A DNA stretch of 64,000 bases from Haematococcus lacustris (GCA_030144725.1 JASKMD010000007.1:5845699-5909698); one strand, 5' to 3'. Positions 1-35,695 are shown, numbered from the stretch's first letter. Program-made: numbers and translations. The notes: generated by a model not told the origin, from the letters alone.

Positions 1-3000
1 GCCACGAGCTGCTGCTGCTGCTGCTGCTGACAAACAATAACAATGCCACGAGCTGCTGCTGCTGCTGCTGCTGACAAACAATAACAATGCCACGAGCTGC
101 TGCTGCTGCTGCTGCTGACAAACAATAACAATGCCACGAGCTGCTGCTGCTGCTGCTGCTGACAAACAATAACAATGCCACGAGCTGCTGCTGCTGCTGC
201 TGCTGACAAACAATAACAATGCCACGAGCTGCTGCTGCTGCTGCTGCTGACAAACAATAACAATGCCACGAGCTGCTGCTGCTGCTGCTGCTGACAAACA
301 ATAACAATGCCACGAGCTGCTGCTGCTGCTGCTGCTGACAAACAATAACAATGCCACGAGCTGCTGCTGCTGCTGCTGCTGACAAACAATAACAATGCCA
401 CGAGCTGCTGCTGCTGCTGCTGCTGACAAACAATAACAATGCCACGAGCTGCTGCTGCTGCTGCTGCTGACAAACAATAACAATGCCACGAGCTGCTGCT
501 GCTGCTGCTGACAAACAATAACAATGCCACGAGCTGCTGCTGCTGCTGCTGCTGACAAACAATAACAATGCCACGAGCTGCTGCTGCTGCTGCTGCTGAC
601 AAACAATAACAATGCCACGAGCTGCTGCTGCTGCTGCTGCTGACAAACAATAACAATGCCACGAGCTGCTGCTGCTGCTGCTGCTGACAAACAATAACAA
701 TGCCACGAGCTGCTGCTGCTGCTGCTGACAAACAATAACAATGCCACGAGCTGCTGCTGCTGCTGCTGACAAACAATAACAATGCCACGAGCTGCTGCTG
801 CTGCTGCTGCTGACAAACAATAACAATGCCACGAGCTGCTGCTGCTGCTGCTGCTGACAAACAATAACAATGCCACGAGCTGCTGCTGCTGCTGCTGCTG
901 ACAAACAATAACAATGCCACGAGCTGCTGCTGCTGCTGCTGCTGACAAACAATAACAATGCCACGAGCTGCTGCTGCTGCTGCTGCTGACAAACAATAAC
1001 AATGCCACGAGCTGCTGCTGCTGCTGCTGCTGACAAACAATAACAATGCCACGAGCTGCTGCTGCTGCTGCTGCTGACAAACAATAACAATGCCACGAGC
1101 TGCTGCTGCTGCTGCTGCTGACAAACAATAACAATGCCACGAGCTGCTGCTGCTGCTGCTGCTGACAAACAATAACAATGCCACGAGCTGCTGCTGCTGC
1201 TGCTGACAAACAATAACAATGCCACGAGCTGCTGCTGCTGCTGCTGCTGACAAACAATAACAATGCCACGAGCTGCTGCTGCTGCTGCTGCTGACAAACA
1301 ATAACAATGCCACGAGCTGCTGCTGCTGCTGCTGCTGACAAACAATAACAATGCCACGAGCTGCTGCTGCTGCTGCTGCTGACAAACAATAACAATGCCA
1401 CGAGCTGCTGCTGCTGCTGCTGCTGACAAACAATAACAATGCCACGAGCTGCTGCTGCTGCTGCTGCTGACAAACAATAACAATGCCACGAGCTGCTGCT
1501 GCTGCTGCTGCTGACAAACAATAACAATGCCACGAGCTGCTGCTGCTGCTGCTGCTGACAAACAATAACAATGCCACGAGCTGCTGCTGCTGCTGCTGCT
1601 GACAAACAATAACAATGCCACGAGCTGCTGCTGCTGCTGCTGACAAACAATAACAATGCCACGAGCTGCTGCTGCTGCTGCTGCTGACAAACAATAACAA
1701 TGCCACGAGCTGCTGCTGCTGCTGCTGCTGACAAACAATAACAATGCCACGAGCTGCTGCTGCTGCTGCTGCTGACAAACAATAACAATGCCACGAGCTG
1801 CTGCTGCTGCTGCTGCTGACAAACAATAACAATGCCACGAGCTGCTGCTGCTGCTGCTGACAAACAATAACAATGCCACGAGCTGCTGCTGCTGCTGCTG
1901 CTGACAAACAATAACAATGCCACGAGCTGCTGCTGCTGCTGCTGCTGACAAACAATAACAATGCCACGAGCTGCTGCTGCTGCTGCTGCTGACAAACAAT
2001 AACAATGCCACGAGCTGCTGCTGCTGCTGCTGACAAACAATAACAATGCCACGAGCTGCTGCTGCTGCTGCTGCTGACAAACAATAACAATGCCACGAGC
2101 TGCTGCTGCTGCTGCTGACAAACAATAACAATGCCACGAGCTGCTGCTGCTGCTGCTGACAAACAATAACAATGCCACGAGCTGCTGCTGCTGCTGCTGC
2201 TGACAAACAATAACAATGCCACGAGCTGCTGCTGCTGCTGCTGCTGACAAACAATAACAATGCCACGAGCTGCTGCTGCTGCTGCTGACAAACAATAACA
2301 ATGCCACGAGCTGCTGCTGCTGCTGCTGCTGACAAACAATAACAATGCCACGAGCTGCTGCTGCTGCTGCTGCTGACAAACAATAACAATGCCACGAGCT
2401 GCTGCTGCTGCTGCTGACAAACAATAACAATGCCACGAGCTGCTGCTGCTGCTGCTGCTGACAAACAATAACAATGCCACGAGCTGCTGCTGCTGCTGCT
2501 GCTGACAAACAATAACAATGCCACGAGCTGCTGCTGCTGCTGCTGACAAACAATAACAATGCCACGAGCTGCTGCTGCTGCTGCTGCTGACAAACAATAA
2601 CAATGCCACGAGCTGCTGCTGCTGCTGCTGCTGACAAACAATAACAATGCCACGAGCTGCTGCTGCTGCTGCTGACAAACAATAACAATGCCACGAGCTG
2701 CTGCTGCTGCTGCTGCTGACAAACAATAACAATGCCACGAGCTGCTGCTGCTGCTGCTGCTGACAAACAATAACAATGCCACGAGCTGCTGCTGCTGCTG
2801 CTGCTGACAAACAATAACAATGCCACGAGCTGCTGCTGCTGCTGCTGACAAACAATAACAATGCCACGAGCTGCTGCTGCTGCTGCTGCTGACAAACAAT
2901 AACAATGCCACGAGCTGCTGCTGCTGCTGCTGACAAACAATAACAATGCCACGAGCTGCTGCTGCTGCTGCTGACAAACAATAACAATGCCACGAGCTGC

Positions 3001-4951
3001 TGCTGCTGCTGCTGCTGACAAACAATAACAATGCCACGAGCTGCTGCTGCTGCTGCTGCTGACAAACAATAACAATGCCACGAGCTGCTGCTGCTGCTGC
3101 TGCTGACAAACAATAACAATGCCACGAGCTGCTGCTGCTGCTGCTGACAAACAATAACAATGCCACGAGCTGCTGCTGCTGCTGCTGCTGACAAACAATA
3201 ACAATGCCACGAGCTGCTGCTGCTGCTGCTGCTGACAAACAATAACAATGCCACGAGCTGCTGCTGCTGCTGCTGCTGACAAACAATAACAATGCCACGA
3301 GCTGCTGCTGCTGCTGCTGCTGACAAACAATAACAATGCCACGAGCTGCTGCTGCTGCTGCTGACAAACAATAACAATGCCACGAGCTGCTGCTGCTGCT
3401 GCTGCTGACAAACAATAACAATGCCACGAGCTGCTGCTGCTGCTGCTGCTGACAAACAATAACAATGCCACGAGCTGCTGCTGCTGCTGCTGCTGACAAA
3501 CAATAACAATGCCACGAGCTGCTGCTGCTGCTGCTGCTGACAAACAATAACAATGCCACGAGCTGCTGCTGCTGCTGCTGCTGACAAACAATAACAATGC
3601 CACGAGCTGCTGCTGCTGCTGCTGACAAACAATAACAATGCCACGAGCTGCTGCTGCTGCTGCTGACAAACAATAACAATGCCACGAGCTGCTGCTGCTG
3701 CTGCTGCTGACAAACAATAACAATGCCACGAGCTGCTGCTGCTGCTGCTGCTGACAAACAATAACAATGCCACGAGCTGCTGCTGCTGCTGCTGACAAAC
3801 AATAACAATGCCACGAGCTGCTGCTGCTGCTGCTGCTGACAAACAATAACAATGCCACGAGCTGCTGCTGCTGCTGCTGCTGACAAACAATAACAATGCC
3901 ACGAGCTGCTGCTGCTGCTGCTGCTGACAAACAATAACAATGCCACGAGCTGCTGCTGCTGCTGCTGCTGACAAACAATAACAATGCCACGAGCTGCTGC
4001 TGCTGCTGCTGCTGACAAACAATAACAATGCCACGAGCTGCTGCTGCTGCTGCTGCTGACAAACAATAACAATGCCACGAGCTGCTGCTGCTGCTGCTGA
4101 CAAACAATAACAATGCCACGAGCTGCTGCTGCTGCTGCTGCTGACAAACAATAACAATGCCACGAGCTGCTGCTGCTGCTGCTGCTGACAAACAATAACA
4201 ATGCCACGAGCTGCTGCTGCTGCTGCTGCTGACAAACAATAACAATGCCACGAGCTGCTGCTGCTGCTGCTGACAAACAATAACAATGCCACGAGCTGCT
4301 GCTGCTGCTGCTGCTGACAAACAATAACAATGCCACGAGCTGCTGCTGCTGCTGCTGCTGACAAACAATAACAATGCCACGAGCTGCTGCTGCTGCTGCT
4401 GCTGACAAACAATAACAATGCCACGAGCTGCTGCTGCTGCTGCTGACAAACAATAACAATGCCACGAGCTGCTGCTGCTGCTGCTGCTGACAAACAATAA
4501 CAATGCCACGAGCTGCTGCTGCTGCTGCTGCTGACAAACAATAACAATGCCACGAGCTGCTGCTGCTGCTGCTGCTGACAAACAATAACAATGCCACGAG
4601 CTGCTGCTGCTGCTGCTGCTGACAAACAATAACAATGCCACGAGCTGCTGCTGCTGCTGCTGCTGACAAACAATAACAATGCCACGAGCTGCTGCTGCTG
4701 CTGCTGCTGACAAACAATAACAATGCCACGAGCTGCTGCTGCTGCTGCTGCTGACAAACAATAACAATGCCACGAGCTGCTGCTGCTGCTGCTGCTGACA
4801 AACAATAACAATGCCACGAGCTGCTGCTGCTGCTGCTGCTGACAAACAATAACAATGCCACGAGCTGCTGCTGCTGCTGCTGCTGACAAACAATAACAAT
4901 GCCACGAGCTGCTGCTGCTGCTGCTGCTGACAAACAATAACAATGCCACGA

Positions 4952-4982
<31 letters not shown>

Positions 4983-4983
4983 A
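1..4983. repeat. 44/41-bp satellite array with internal CTG runs
   Basis: A head-to-tail tandem array fills the left edge of the window, so its true length is unknown. Each unit is GCCACGAG, then six or seven CTG triplets, then ACAAACAATAACAAT. Units with seven CTGs are 44 bp and units with six are 41 bp; I saw no other variation. I estimate roughly 113-115 units. The last unit runs into ATGATGATGATGG. Both unit lengths leave the same remainder on division by three and stop codons recur, so no long ORF crosses the array. The 41-bp units are commoner between about 2 and 3.8 kb. Confidence 0.97.
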
Positions 4984-5167
4984 TGGCCCTGCCAGTCAGC
5001 TCATAGTGTCTCAGGCTGAGTCAGGTCAGGCAGGGGAGGTGCATGCAGGGGCAGACACGACCTCACAGAGGGCAGCCAGCCCAGGGTGAAGTCCAGGGGG
5101 GCCCCTCACCTTCACCTTGACCCCACCAACACCCAGCTGCCGCCCCCCTGCCTGCCCTTCTGCCCTT

Positions 5168-5202
<35 letters not shown>

Positions 5203-5381
5203 AGTACTTGCTAGGAGCTGGGTGCAGTCGGGTGGCGCCACCCAACAACAACAGCAGCAACACCCCCCTCCTTCCTAACTAACAAAGCAACCGCTTGTCA
5301 CACCTGTTCACACCCGACTGCCTGCCGCCTCAAGCAACCTGCCACATCAGGCACCTGCCCTGCTCCCTCCTGGCCGCCTCC
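4984..5381. other. Gene-free stretch with TGCC runs
   Basis: I found no supportable gene. The stretch includes a (TGCC)n tract of about 40 bp near 5165-5205. Short minus-strand open frames here are low-complexity. They could be a downstream exon of the uncertain minus-strand frame at 5382-5942, but no clear junction shows it. Confidence 0.5.
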
Positions 5382-5942
5382 CTAAGCCCCAGCAGCCCCA
5401 CCCACCCCGCACCCACCTGCTCTGCCAGAGCTGGTCCTCATGACCTCAAGGCCCCGCAGGAACTCCGGCATCTCCGCATTGCTGCCCGTAAGCATCTCCA
5501 GCAGCTGGGCAGGGGAGGGGGAGGGGAACAGCGGGCGCGTGGCAGTGCTAACCACAGCCTGGGCCGGCTGCACCTCCAGGGTGGGCACCCCCGCCACACC
5601 TTCCACCCTGGGGGGGTCCGGGGGCGGGGCAGGGGCAGGCGGGGCGGTGGGTCCCGCCACCACCTGCATGTCCTGGTCACTAATGCTCACCCGGGCCCCC
5701 TGGCTGCTGCTGCTGGCGGCGGCGGCCCGGGTGGCAGGGGGGTGGGGTGGGAGGGGGTGGGTGGCTGCTAGGGCTGGGCTGAGCCGCGGGGTGCGCAGGG
5801 TCCTGGGGGGGCGGCACTGCACAGGCAGGGGGCAGGCGGGTGAGGTGCATGGAGGGGGCTGCTTGCCCGGCTCAGGGCCACTGGGCTCAGGGCCACTGCC
5901 ATCCCTATGCAGTGTGCTCAAGTGGAACAGGCTGAGTGCCAT
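5382..5942 (-). CDS. Possible exon of an unrecognised Pro-rich protein
   Basis: This is an ATG-started open frame of 186 codons on the minus strand. It is Pro/Ser-rich for about 110 residues and then less biased, with a segment LLEMLTGSNAEMPEFLRGLE that looks like real helical protein. A possible splice donor (CAG|GTGGGT) lies near 5424 on the minus strand, so the last dozen codons of the frame may be intronic. I recognise no family. The DNA is very GC-rich and several frames are open together, so this may be chance. Confidence 0.3.
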   Translation of the reverse strand: MALSLFHLSTLHRDGSGPEPSGPEPGKQPPPCTSPACPLPVQCRPPRTLRTPRLSPALAATHPLPPHPPATRAAAASSSSQGARVSISDQDMQVVAGPTAPPAPAPPPDPPRVEGVAGVPTLEVQPAQAVVSTATRPLFPSPSPAQLLEMLTGSNAEMPEFLRGLEVMRTSSGRAGGCGVGGAAGA

Positions 5943-7181
5943 GCCCTGGGCCCTGTCCTGGGCCCTGTCCTGGGCCCTGCCCTAGGCCCTGCCCTCGGCC
6001 CTGTGTAGCAGCCTGTGATTAAGAAAGACTGGTGCTGCAGCAGTGCTGTGCCGCACCCTGTGCCGCACCCGGTGCCCTGTGTAGAGGCCAGTCATGCAGA
6101 TCAACAGGGTCAACCTCTGTATGCAGGACAAAGTAGGTGCTGTGCTGGTGCTGCAGCTGTCCTGTACCCAGCCCTGATACCTGCCCTGTGCCCTGTGGGG
6201 CGGCCTGTCATGCAGATGCATGCCAGGCATACAAGACAGGAAACTTCTGGATGACGGTCTAGGTGTGGCAGGATGGTGGCAGCCTGGCCAGGCTTGTCAG
6301 GGCCAGAGCCACTGAAGTCTGGGGTGCCTCAGGGGCTGTTGGGTGCCTTCCTGACACTGAAGTCAGGCCTGGTTTAGCCCTGCTGCCAGGTCCACGGGTT
6401 GGATGGGGCTGAGCCAGTTGTCCACTGCCCTCAGCCACTGAGACCTAGGGCGTGAGTTCGGTGTCGTGGGTTGACTGGTTGTGTGTCGGGAGTTGGGACG
6501 ATGTGCGGCAGTAGCATGAGACTCAGGCATCTAAGCCACGAAGCTGGCGCCGAAGGCTAGTGCACATGTGCGACATGCGATGGTGAGAGCTGAGAGAGAT
6601 ACGCAGAGTCGGCGCTCACCTGGCCGGTTTTCGCCATCCGCAACTGTATTCAGTATCAGAGAATCACTAGGAGATTACTGTAGAGGCTCCCCACTATATA
6701 CAGGTTTGTATTTTTATATACAGCCTCACATCATGCATCGCCGAGAGCCACACACTTTGGCATCTCATACAAACATGCCAGACATGACAGGGTGCACTTC
6801 ATGAAAGGATGAAGCTGAGGTGGCAGTGCGTAACTAAAAGGCATCATGCATACAGCGTTTGGCAAGAGCATGCATAGCAAGAAGACAGTTTAGTGAATCA
6901 CACGCCAAGAAAAGCCCTCACAGCCAGTCCAGCCAGCACAGCCAGATAAAAGCAGCAGGGGCCGGTGCATGGCAGGTCTGGAAGTGCCAGCAGGTTTTGA
7001 TCCAGGCATACCACGATGCAAACACAGCAGTCGATCATTGCATTCACAGCAAACACATGCGTCACCTTTAGGGGTTTACCTTTGGGGAGGGTGTTGTCCA
7101 AGGGCCAGCTCGTCCATCCTTATGCTTTACAAGCTGTTGTGCCAACTTTTGCATCAAGTTGTAATACAAGACAATTGTTAT
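5943..7181. other. Intergenic, no gene recognised
   Basis: A short tandem repeat with a unit close to TGGGCCCTGTCC occupies 5943-6003. Weak duplications around the motif GTGCCGCACCC and the phrase CATGCAGAT lie at 6050-6210. The rest has only short open frames with no splice support. A somewhat AT-richer stretch lies at 6650-6740. Confidence 0.5.
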
Positions 7182-8168
7182 GGTCACCCCCGCCATTGGC
7201 TGCACCCCCATGGCTCAAGAGATAACTTTCTAACTCATTTCTGCACGGATGAGGCCGCCGATTTGTGCGATGAGCTTGTGATGGCCCGAATAGAGTGCAG
7301 AGTGCTCCAGCGGTTTGCCGGGTGGCTGGCCCCCAACACGCGACGTGTTCTGGAGCGTCGCAGACACTATTCACGACGGCTATAGGCAGCCGGGACCCAG
7401 CGCGGCGTGAAAGGCGCATCAAAACTATTTTTCAAATCAGCATGCAACAGAGGTTTACATTCCTTCTTCAACACGGGTTCAGTCCACATGTGACAGCAAC
7501 TTCAAGGTCTTCTGATCATTGGTGCCAGTGGCTCCTTCACAGCCAAATGCAGCTAGAATCAGTCGGAAAGATGCAGAAATTGAGCCGTTAACTGTGATTA
7601 CCGCCCACACATGAAACGGCCCACACATGAAGGCAACGCGTGTATGTCCTGATTACACGTTAGAAGCCCACACGAGGAGCCGCGCAGAACTGGCAGTCCA
7701 TCTCTTGCCGTCCTGGTTGGACAGATAACCGGCCGGAAAATGTACCCATTTCATGGAAATTTGACATGGTCTTACGTGACACGAGTCGCACGCTGTTGTG
7801 TTGCAGGGACAGCCCACAAGCCATACCAGCACTATCAGGCAAATTATCAGCACTAGCACTGGCACTAGCACATGCACTAGCACTGGCAGGGGGGTCCTGC
7901 GCCCGACAAGAAATTCAAAACTTTGAAAACCTGGGCCGCTGAGCGCGATAGCTATTCGCTGATCACAGCCCCACTAAGCAGGCCAGTCCCGGCACAACGC
8001 GACCAGAATTCACAACACCCTCGCCCGCCCCGGCAAAGGTACACATCAGCCCGAGCAGCCCGCTAGCCTCGCGCTGGTGAGCTGCACCGCCTTGCGCAAG
8101 AATCGCTGAAAAACTCTTAAAGATTAGTCAGATAGTTATCAGGGGTGCAGCCAATGGCGGGGGTGACC
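7182..8168. mobile_element. Non-autonomous DNA transposon with perfect TIRs
   Basis: The element begins GGTCACCCCCGCCATTGG and ends with the exact reverse complement. The terminal inverted repeats are 27 bp and perfect (7182-7208 and 8142-8168). It is flanked on both sides by TTAT (7178-7181 and 8169-8172), a likely 4-bp target-site duplication. Just inside the TIRs, AGATAACTTTCTAAC on the left matches GATAACTATCTGAC on the right, so the inverted homology continues imperfectly. No transposase frame is convincing, so the 987-bp element is probably mobilised in trans. A related single end lies near 18030-18060. I cannot assign the superfamily. Confidence 0.85.
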
Positions 8169-8172
8169 TTAT

Positions 8173-8610
8173 GGGCCCTACAGGAAAGGTAATATGTGCT
8201 GGAAACAAATGTTCACCTCCAGGTAACCCTGTGCCAGAGCTTGAGCTGCCCCAATTGACGCGTTTGCTGTGATTCTGGGGTGTGGTACACATCAGCCCAG
8301 CAGCTGGACACTGCACAAGGTAGTGTACAATGCAGTGCTGGGCTGGGCTGTCGGGCTGAGGGTGCTGTCTAAATGCTCACCGCAATCACGTCGCGGTCCA
8401 CGAACACCGGCCGGTCCGATGTGTCGGGCAGGCAGTGGCTGGAGCTAACCGCAATATTGTATGATAAAATGAAGTCGTTCATTAAACACAGCGGTACTGG
8501 CGCATTTGAGACGGGCACCGACCTGCCTGCCGGTCAGCTCGTCCAAGGCTTCTTTTGTCCAGTTCCTGACTCGGTTCTGTCTTGCGCTATGCGTGCTGTG
8601 TTGAGCCTGG
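8173..8610 (+). other. Upstream region of the secreted-protein gene
   Basis: This 438-bp stretch lies between the transposon and the start codon at 8611. It contains an open frame on the plus strand from 8373 that overlaps the gene in another frame and lacks splice support. The 5' UTR and promoter of the downstream gene must lie here or within the transposon; I see no clear TATA box. Confidence 0.4.
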
Positions 8611-17503
<8,893 letters not shown>

Positions 17504-18441
17504 CTGCCTAGCAGGTCAGAAATTGACAAGCTCGTAGCACAACTTCAAACAAGCCACTGCATGCACCCGTTCCCTGCCATTTTGGCTATTCTGACTAGTG
17601 AACGTTACAGATGCGCTGGACGCCGAAGACAGCTTTAACATTCATGCCCCTGACCCTTCAATGGGGAAAGAGGCTGGTGATGGCGTGACACCATTGAACA
17701 GCAGCCCAGTGCTGAGATGTGCCCTGCCCAGCTCAAGCATGTTACTGACCTCCACTGCGCCTGCACAATGGATCGCTACAGAGCGCTGGCTGCTATTACC
17801 TGACCTGGCTGCTGTCACCTGACCTGGCTGCTGTTACCTGACCTGGCTGCTGTTACCTGACCTGGCTGCGCTCAATAGCCCCCCTGGTGGCTGCTGCTAC
17901 CATAGCCACTGCAAAGACGTGTGCGAGCACATGGAAGTGAGGGGCTTCGGTCCTGCCGCTTCGCTGACAGCTCATAGGTGCGCTGCTGTGAGGACGATTG
18001 CAAAGCCACCGATTACAAGCAGTGGTAGGGATAACACCGCCATTCGCTGCGCCCCCTGCACTCACTTGCCTGGCAGTCAGCCCGACAAGGACCTAGCCCC
18101 TACAATACACATAAGATGGCAGACATGCAGCCAATGGGATGCACCAAAACCGAGCCAGGGAGAGAAAACAAGCTGTTTGGTCCAAGCATGCAGGCATGCA
18201 AGCCAAAAGGAACCTGCCAGCTGAGGTCTATGCAAGCACGATGTACAAGTAGCGCCAGCAGGAGCAAGGGAAACAATGCCATGCATCATGCAAGTCAATG
18301 GTGCAGAAGAGTTCAAGCAATGAACGTCGAGCATCCCTGGAGGCCAGCAGGAAGCCCCCGCCGGACTGGGCTGTCACAGGGCATGTCCCAGCCCGGTGCC
18401 AAGGGCTGCCTGCTCTAACCCCTGCAGGCTCCAAGATTAAC
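17504..18441. other. Intergenic, with a 20-bp tandem repeat and a transposon end
   Basis: This stretch separates the end of the plus-strand secreted-protein gene from the end of the minus-strand small membrane-protein gene, so the two genes converge. At 17786-17870 a repeat of about 20 bp (TTACCTGACCTGGCTGCTG) occurs about four times. At 18026-18052 there is a single diverged copy of the terminal repeat of the transposon at 7182-8168; I could not find a partner end. No gene is supported. Confidence 0.55.
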
Positions 18442-19147
18442 TCAGTTGCCAGCGTTGTTGAACACGCCAAACTTGTGCTTTGCGACGCGCTCCCTGAACA
18501 TGTGCGCCACATCATCGTTGTACTTTGTACCCCGGGCAGCAATGCCTGTCTGGTCCTCGTTCATGTAGCTGCTCAGGTTGGTCATCTCAGGGTCAACAGC
18601 CAGCGTGTGCACCTGCAGCAGCAGGCCAGGCGCAGCAGGGCTGAGGGGCAGGTGCCAGTGGCAAGGGGAGCCTGGGCGCCCCTAGGGGCTGCAGGGCTGC
18701 AGCAGTGGCTGGCATGCTACTCTAGCTCCATATGGAGGGCAGCGGGGCAGGGCCCTCACGGCTGCACCTAGCGACAGGCTGCGCAGCCTCAGCATGGCAT
18801 TTCAGGCTGCAAGCGGTGTTGGCTGGCATGCCTGCGGCTGTGGGGAGCTGCTGGGTCTGGCTGCTCCCTGCCTGCCAGCTCACCACCAGGCCAGTCAGAG
18901 CGCAGCATGCATAAGCAATGGGGACGCTCAGGACCCAGGCCTGCAGGGACAGGGACAGCGGATTACTTGAACAACGTCCCGCCAACACCCGGAATCGTGC
19001 TGTGCTGGGCGACACGGCGAGGCCGCCGCTGCTGCTGCTGCTGCCGTGCAATGTGCGGCTCAGGTCAAGGCTGTGAGCGCTAGCAGCCCGCTGCCAGACA
19101 AGACAACCCGCGGCACTCACATCAAGAGGGAGCTTGAAGCCGACCAT
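18442..19147 (-). CDS. Small single-span membrane protein, unknown (3 exons, 84 aa)
   Basis: Exons on the minus strand: 19147-19121, 18940-18884, 18612-18442 (TGA). All junctions are GT-AG in phase 0, and exons 2 and 3 are preceded by good pyrimidine tracts. The ATG sits in a favourable context (GCACCATGG). The protein starts MVGFKLPLD, has one hydrophobic span at about residues 10-34, and a polar C-terminal half with DPEMTNLSSYMNEDQTG and RERVAKHKFGVFNNAGN. Size and layout resemble small accessory subunits of organellar membrane complexes, but I do not recognise the family and this is only inference. None of its exons is long enough to stand out as an ORF. Confidence 0.65.
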
Positions 19148-21119
19148 GGTGCAAGGGGTGATGCTGCGGGTGTGCTGCGAGGCGCGTCTCGACAGTCAAG
19201 GAGTCAATCAAGTCTCGAGGGTGCTGACCGATGCACTTGCTACGGGCTGCGCGGCTCGGCAAGGCTTAGAGCAGTGCGAGGTTTGCTTGTTAGGCAGTTA
19301 ACGTTGTCGCAAGAGTGTGCTGCTGCGAGCGATGTGCCCAGTCTTATCCTGGGTTTCGGAATGAGTGGCTCCGACATCTCACTCGCCGAGACAGCGTCCG
19401 CTGCTTCTGAGTACTGAAGCTGACTTGCTGATGTAGTGGCTTCACTTTGTGGCACCCCTTTGCTTCGTGAGGGCGGTGCGGCCAGCAAGCTCAGCAGCAG
19501 GGATCTGCGCGGCATGCGACCCTGCAGGGCCTTGCAGCGCCCTGCACGCCGTCACGAGCATGGTGGATGCCGCTGGGTCGGCAGCAGGGTGTGTGGCCCT
19601 GACCAGCTGTGCAAGCATCTGCCGCTGGGCGGCTGTTTGTGGGCAGCGCTGAGCAGGCCTTCAACCGGTATTTGGTCAAAGGCAGAGGGCCACCCTGACT
19701 GCTGCATGTTCCACGCGCTATTAGTAGCTAGGGCTGGCATGCCATCATCCCCTACACAGGTTGTATAAGCAACAGGCATTGCTGAAAACTTGGCACCAAG
19801 CAGCAGAGCCCCCCACCCAGCCCATGTCAGCTGCAGCATCCCAAAGCTGATGAGCAAAGTAGGGTGTTGGCGAGCAGGGCAGGTTGGATGGCGCAGGCAA
19901 GTGCAGCAGTCTGGTTGCTTAGCTCTTCACCCAGCCCCCACCCCAGCCCCATGCTGCGGCCACTGCCCATGTCCTGGCGCCAGCCCTGCTAAGTGCCCCA
20001 TGCCCATGCCTTTTGCACACAGAGGGCGAACAGATCAGCTCTTCAGCTAGCTGCTGCAGCCCCAGGCCTGCCTTAGCGCCTGCCTTGGCAAGACAGGGTA
20101 TGTTGGCCAGACAAGCCAACAGTGGCCCAGCCCCAGCCCCAGCCCTAGCCCCAGTTCCCAGCCCCAGCCCTAGCCTCAAGCTCAGGCTCAGGTCTTCCGG
20201 TGGTTCTGTTTGCCGGCCAGGTGCTATAGCTGATGAAGGCAAGCAAAGCACATGTCCAGTGTACAGCCAAGGCCTGGCCCAGGCAGTTTTCACCTCACCA
20301 TGTGTACTGTACTGGTGCCAGAGTAATGCCGGCTAAGAGAGCTGATAGGGGGAGGGCGCGCAGGGCCACCTTTTTTCATTTGAAACATTCTTGTGATATA
20401 AGCTTGTGGAGTTATTCATATCTTCGGCTTGGCACGGCTGTTTGCAGCTAATTAATAGAGAAACTCGGTATCACCTCTGCCACTTAGAATTATTTTTTTC
20501 CTCCAAGTGCGATGAATTGCAAATGCAACAAGGAAGCTAGCCAGCTAAAACCAAAGTACCATAGTGCCATCTTTTACGTGAGTGCACCGCCGTAAGAAAC
20601 TCCTCTGGTGGATCGGGCATGTTGAAGGTGGGCAGTGCATGAGTTAGTAAAGGACCATCCCTACTAAAACAAACTAGGCAAGGAGAACGTATTCGTTTTT
20701 TTTTTCCTTCCCTGTTGCATCTCAGGGCACCTCACTGCCCGCACGACTCGAGGCCGCAGAAGGTGGCAGCTCCTAAAGTAGGTGCCTCCCCGCTGCACCA
20801 TGTTAAAGGTGGGCAAGGATGCCTTATCACAAACAGCAGCGGGTGCACACGACCCGAGGTGGGCAGTGCCGCAAACAACACACCTACATGCAAGCTCACC
20901 CGCACTCCTGAAGTAAGTAATGGGTAAGTAATGGGTAAGTAATGGGTAAGTAATGTCTCTGCTGTCGACTCTTGCAGTCGAGCAGTGCCGCAGAAAAAGG
21001 CATTGGAATGAAAGTGCCTTCCTCCCACCAGCCTGAACTGCTGCAGCTGGCCTTCCATGGCAGCTCAGGAACAGCAGCAGCAGCAGCAGCAGCAGCATGG
21101 CAAGGGGGAGGGGCAGGGG
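19148..21119. other. Intergenic, no confident gene
   Basis: 19.15-19.5 kb is the presumed upstream region of the minus-strand small membrane-protein gene; a minus-strand open frame at 19240-19515 has no splice support. 20110-20190 has a short CCCAGCCCTAGC repeat. 20340-20700 is relatively AT-rich with a poly-T tract near 20696. At 20911-20955 the 11-bp unit TAAGTAATGGG is repeated four times, close to the 3' end of the helicase gene. A stretch at 20975-21055 could be an alternative last exon of the helicase gene if the GTAGCC overlapping its stop codon acts as a splice donor. Confidence 0.45.
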
Positions 21120-35328
<14,209 letters not shown>

Positions 35329-35496
35329 CAGCGCTGCCTCCTGTGGCCAACGGCCGAGGTGTGCTATGTGCCGAGGACTCCGACAAGTTTGTGTGTCACA
35401 CCAAAAATAGACCGGCACTTAGAGACGGCCGACGGGCAGCTCCATTAGCTCAACAGTCTATACAGACTCCGCTCTCTGCCCGCTTACCAGCGAAAC

Positions 35497-35545
35497 ATCA
35501 CGAACTCAGAGCAAGCCATGGACTTGCCCCTTTAGCTCCACGGTC
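35497..35545 (+). pseudogene. Dead copy of EF-hand gene exon 1
   Basis: The sequence CGAACTCAGAGCAAGCC, which follows the start codon of the EF-hand gene at 39992, recurs here, but the start codon is ATC. Homology stops within the exon, before the splice donor. Confidence 0.8.
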
Positions 35546-35695
35546 TATCCCCCTAGTGCAGGAGGCATCCAGGCAGGGCTCACTGGGCACGAGCACCAGG
35601 AGAACTTCCTGGCAGGGACTTACCCCACAGTCTGCGACGAGGATGGTGTCTGGAGTGCGGTTCTTCAGCCTGGCAATGAGTGACAGTCCAGATCG

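Noticed and set aside
1..4983. CRISPR-like look of evenly spaced repeats
   Set aside because: There are no unique spacers; unit and 'spacer' are both constant, and the genome is eukaryotic.
6898..7422. Frames of 70-138 codons over the transposon's left end
   Set aside because: They cross the transposon boundary and terminal repeat, have no splice or domain support, and are open on both strands.
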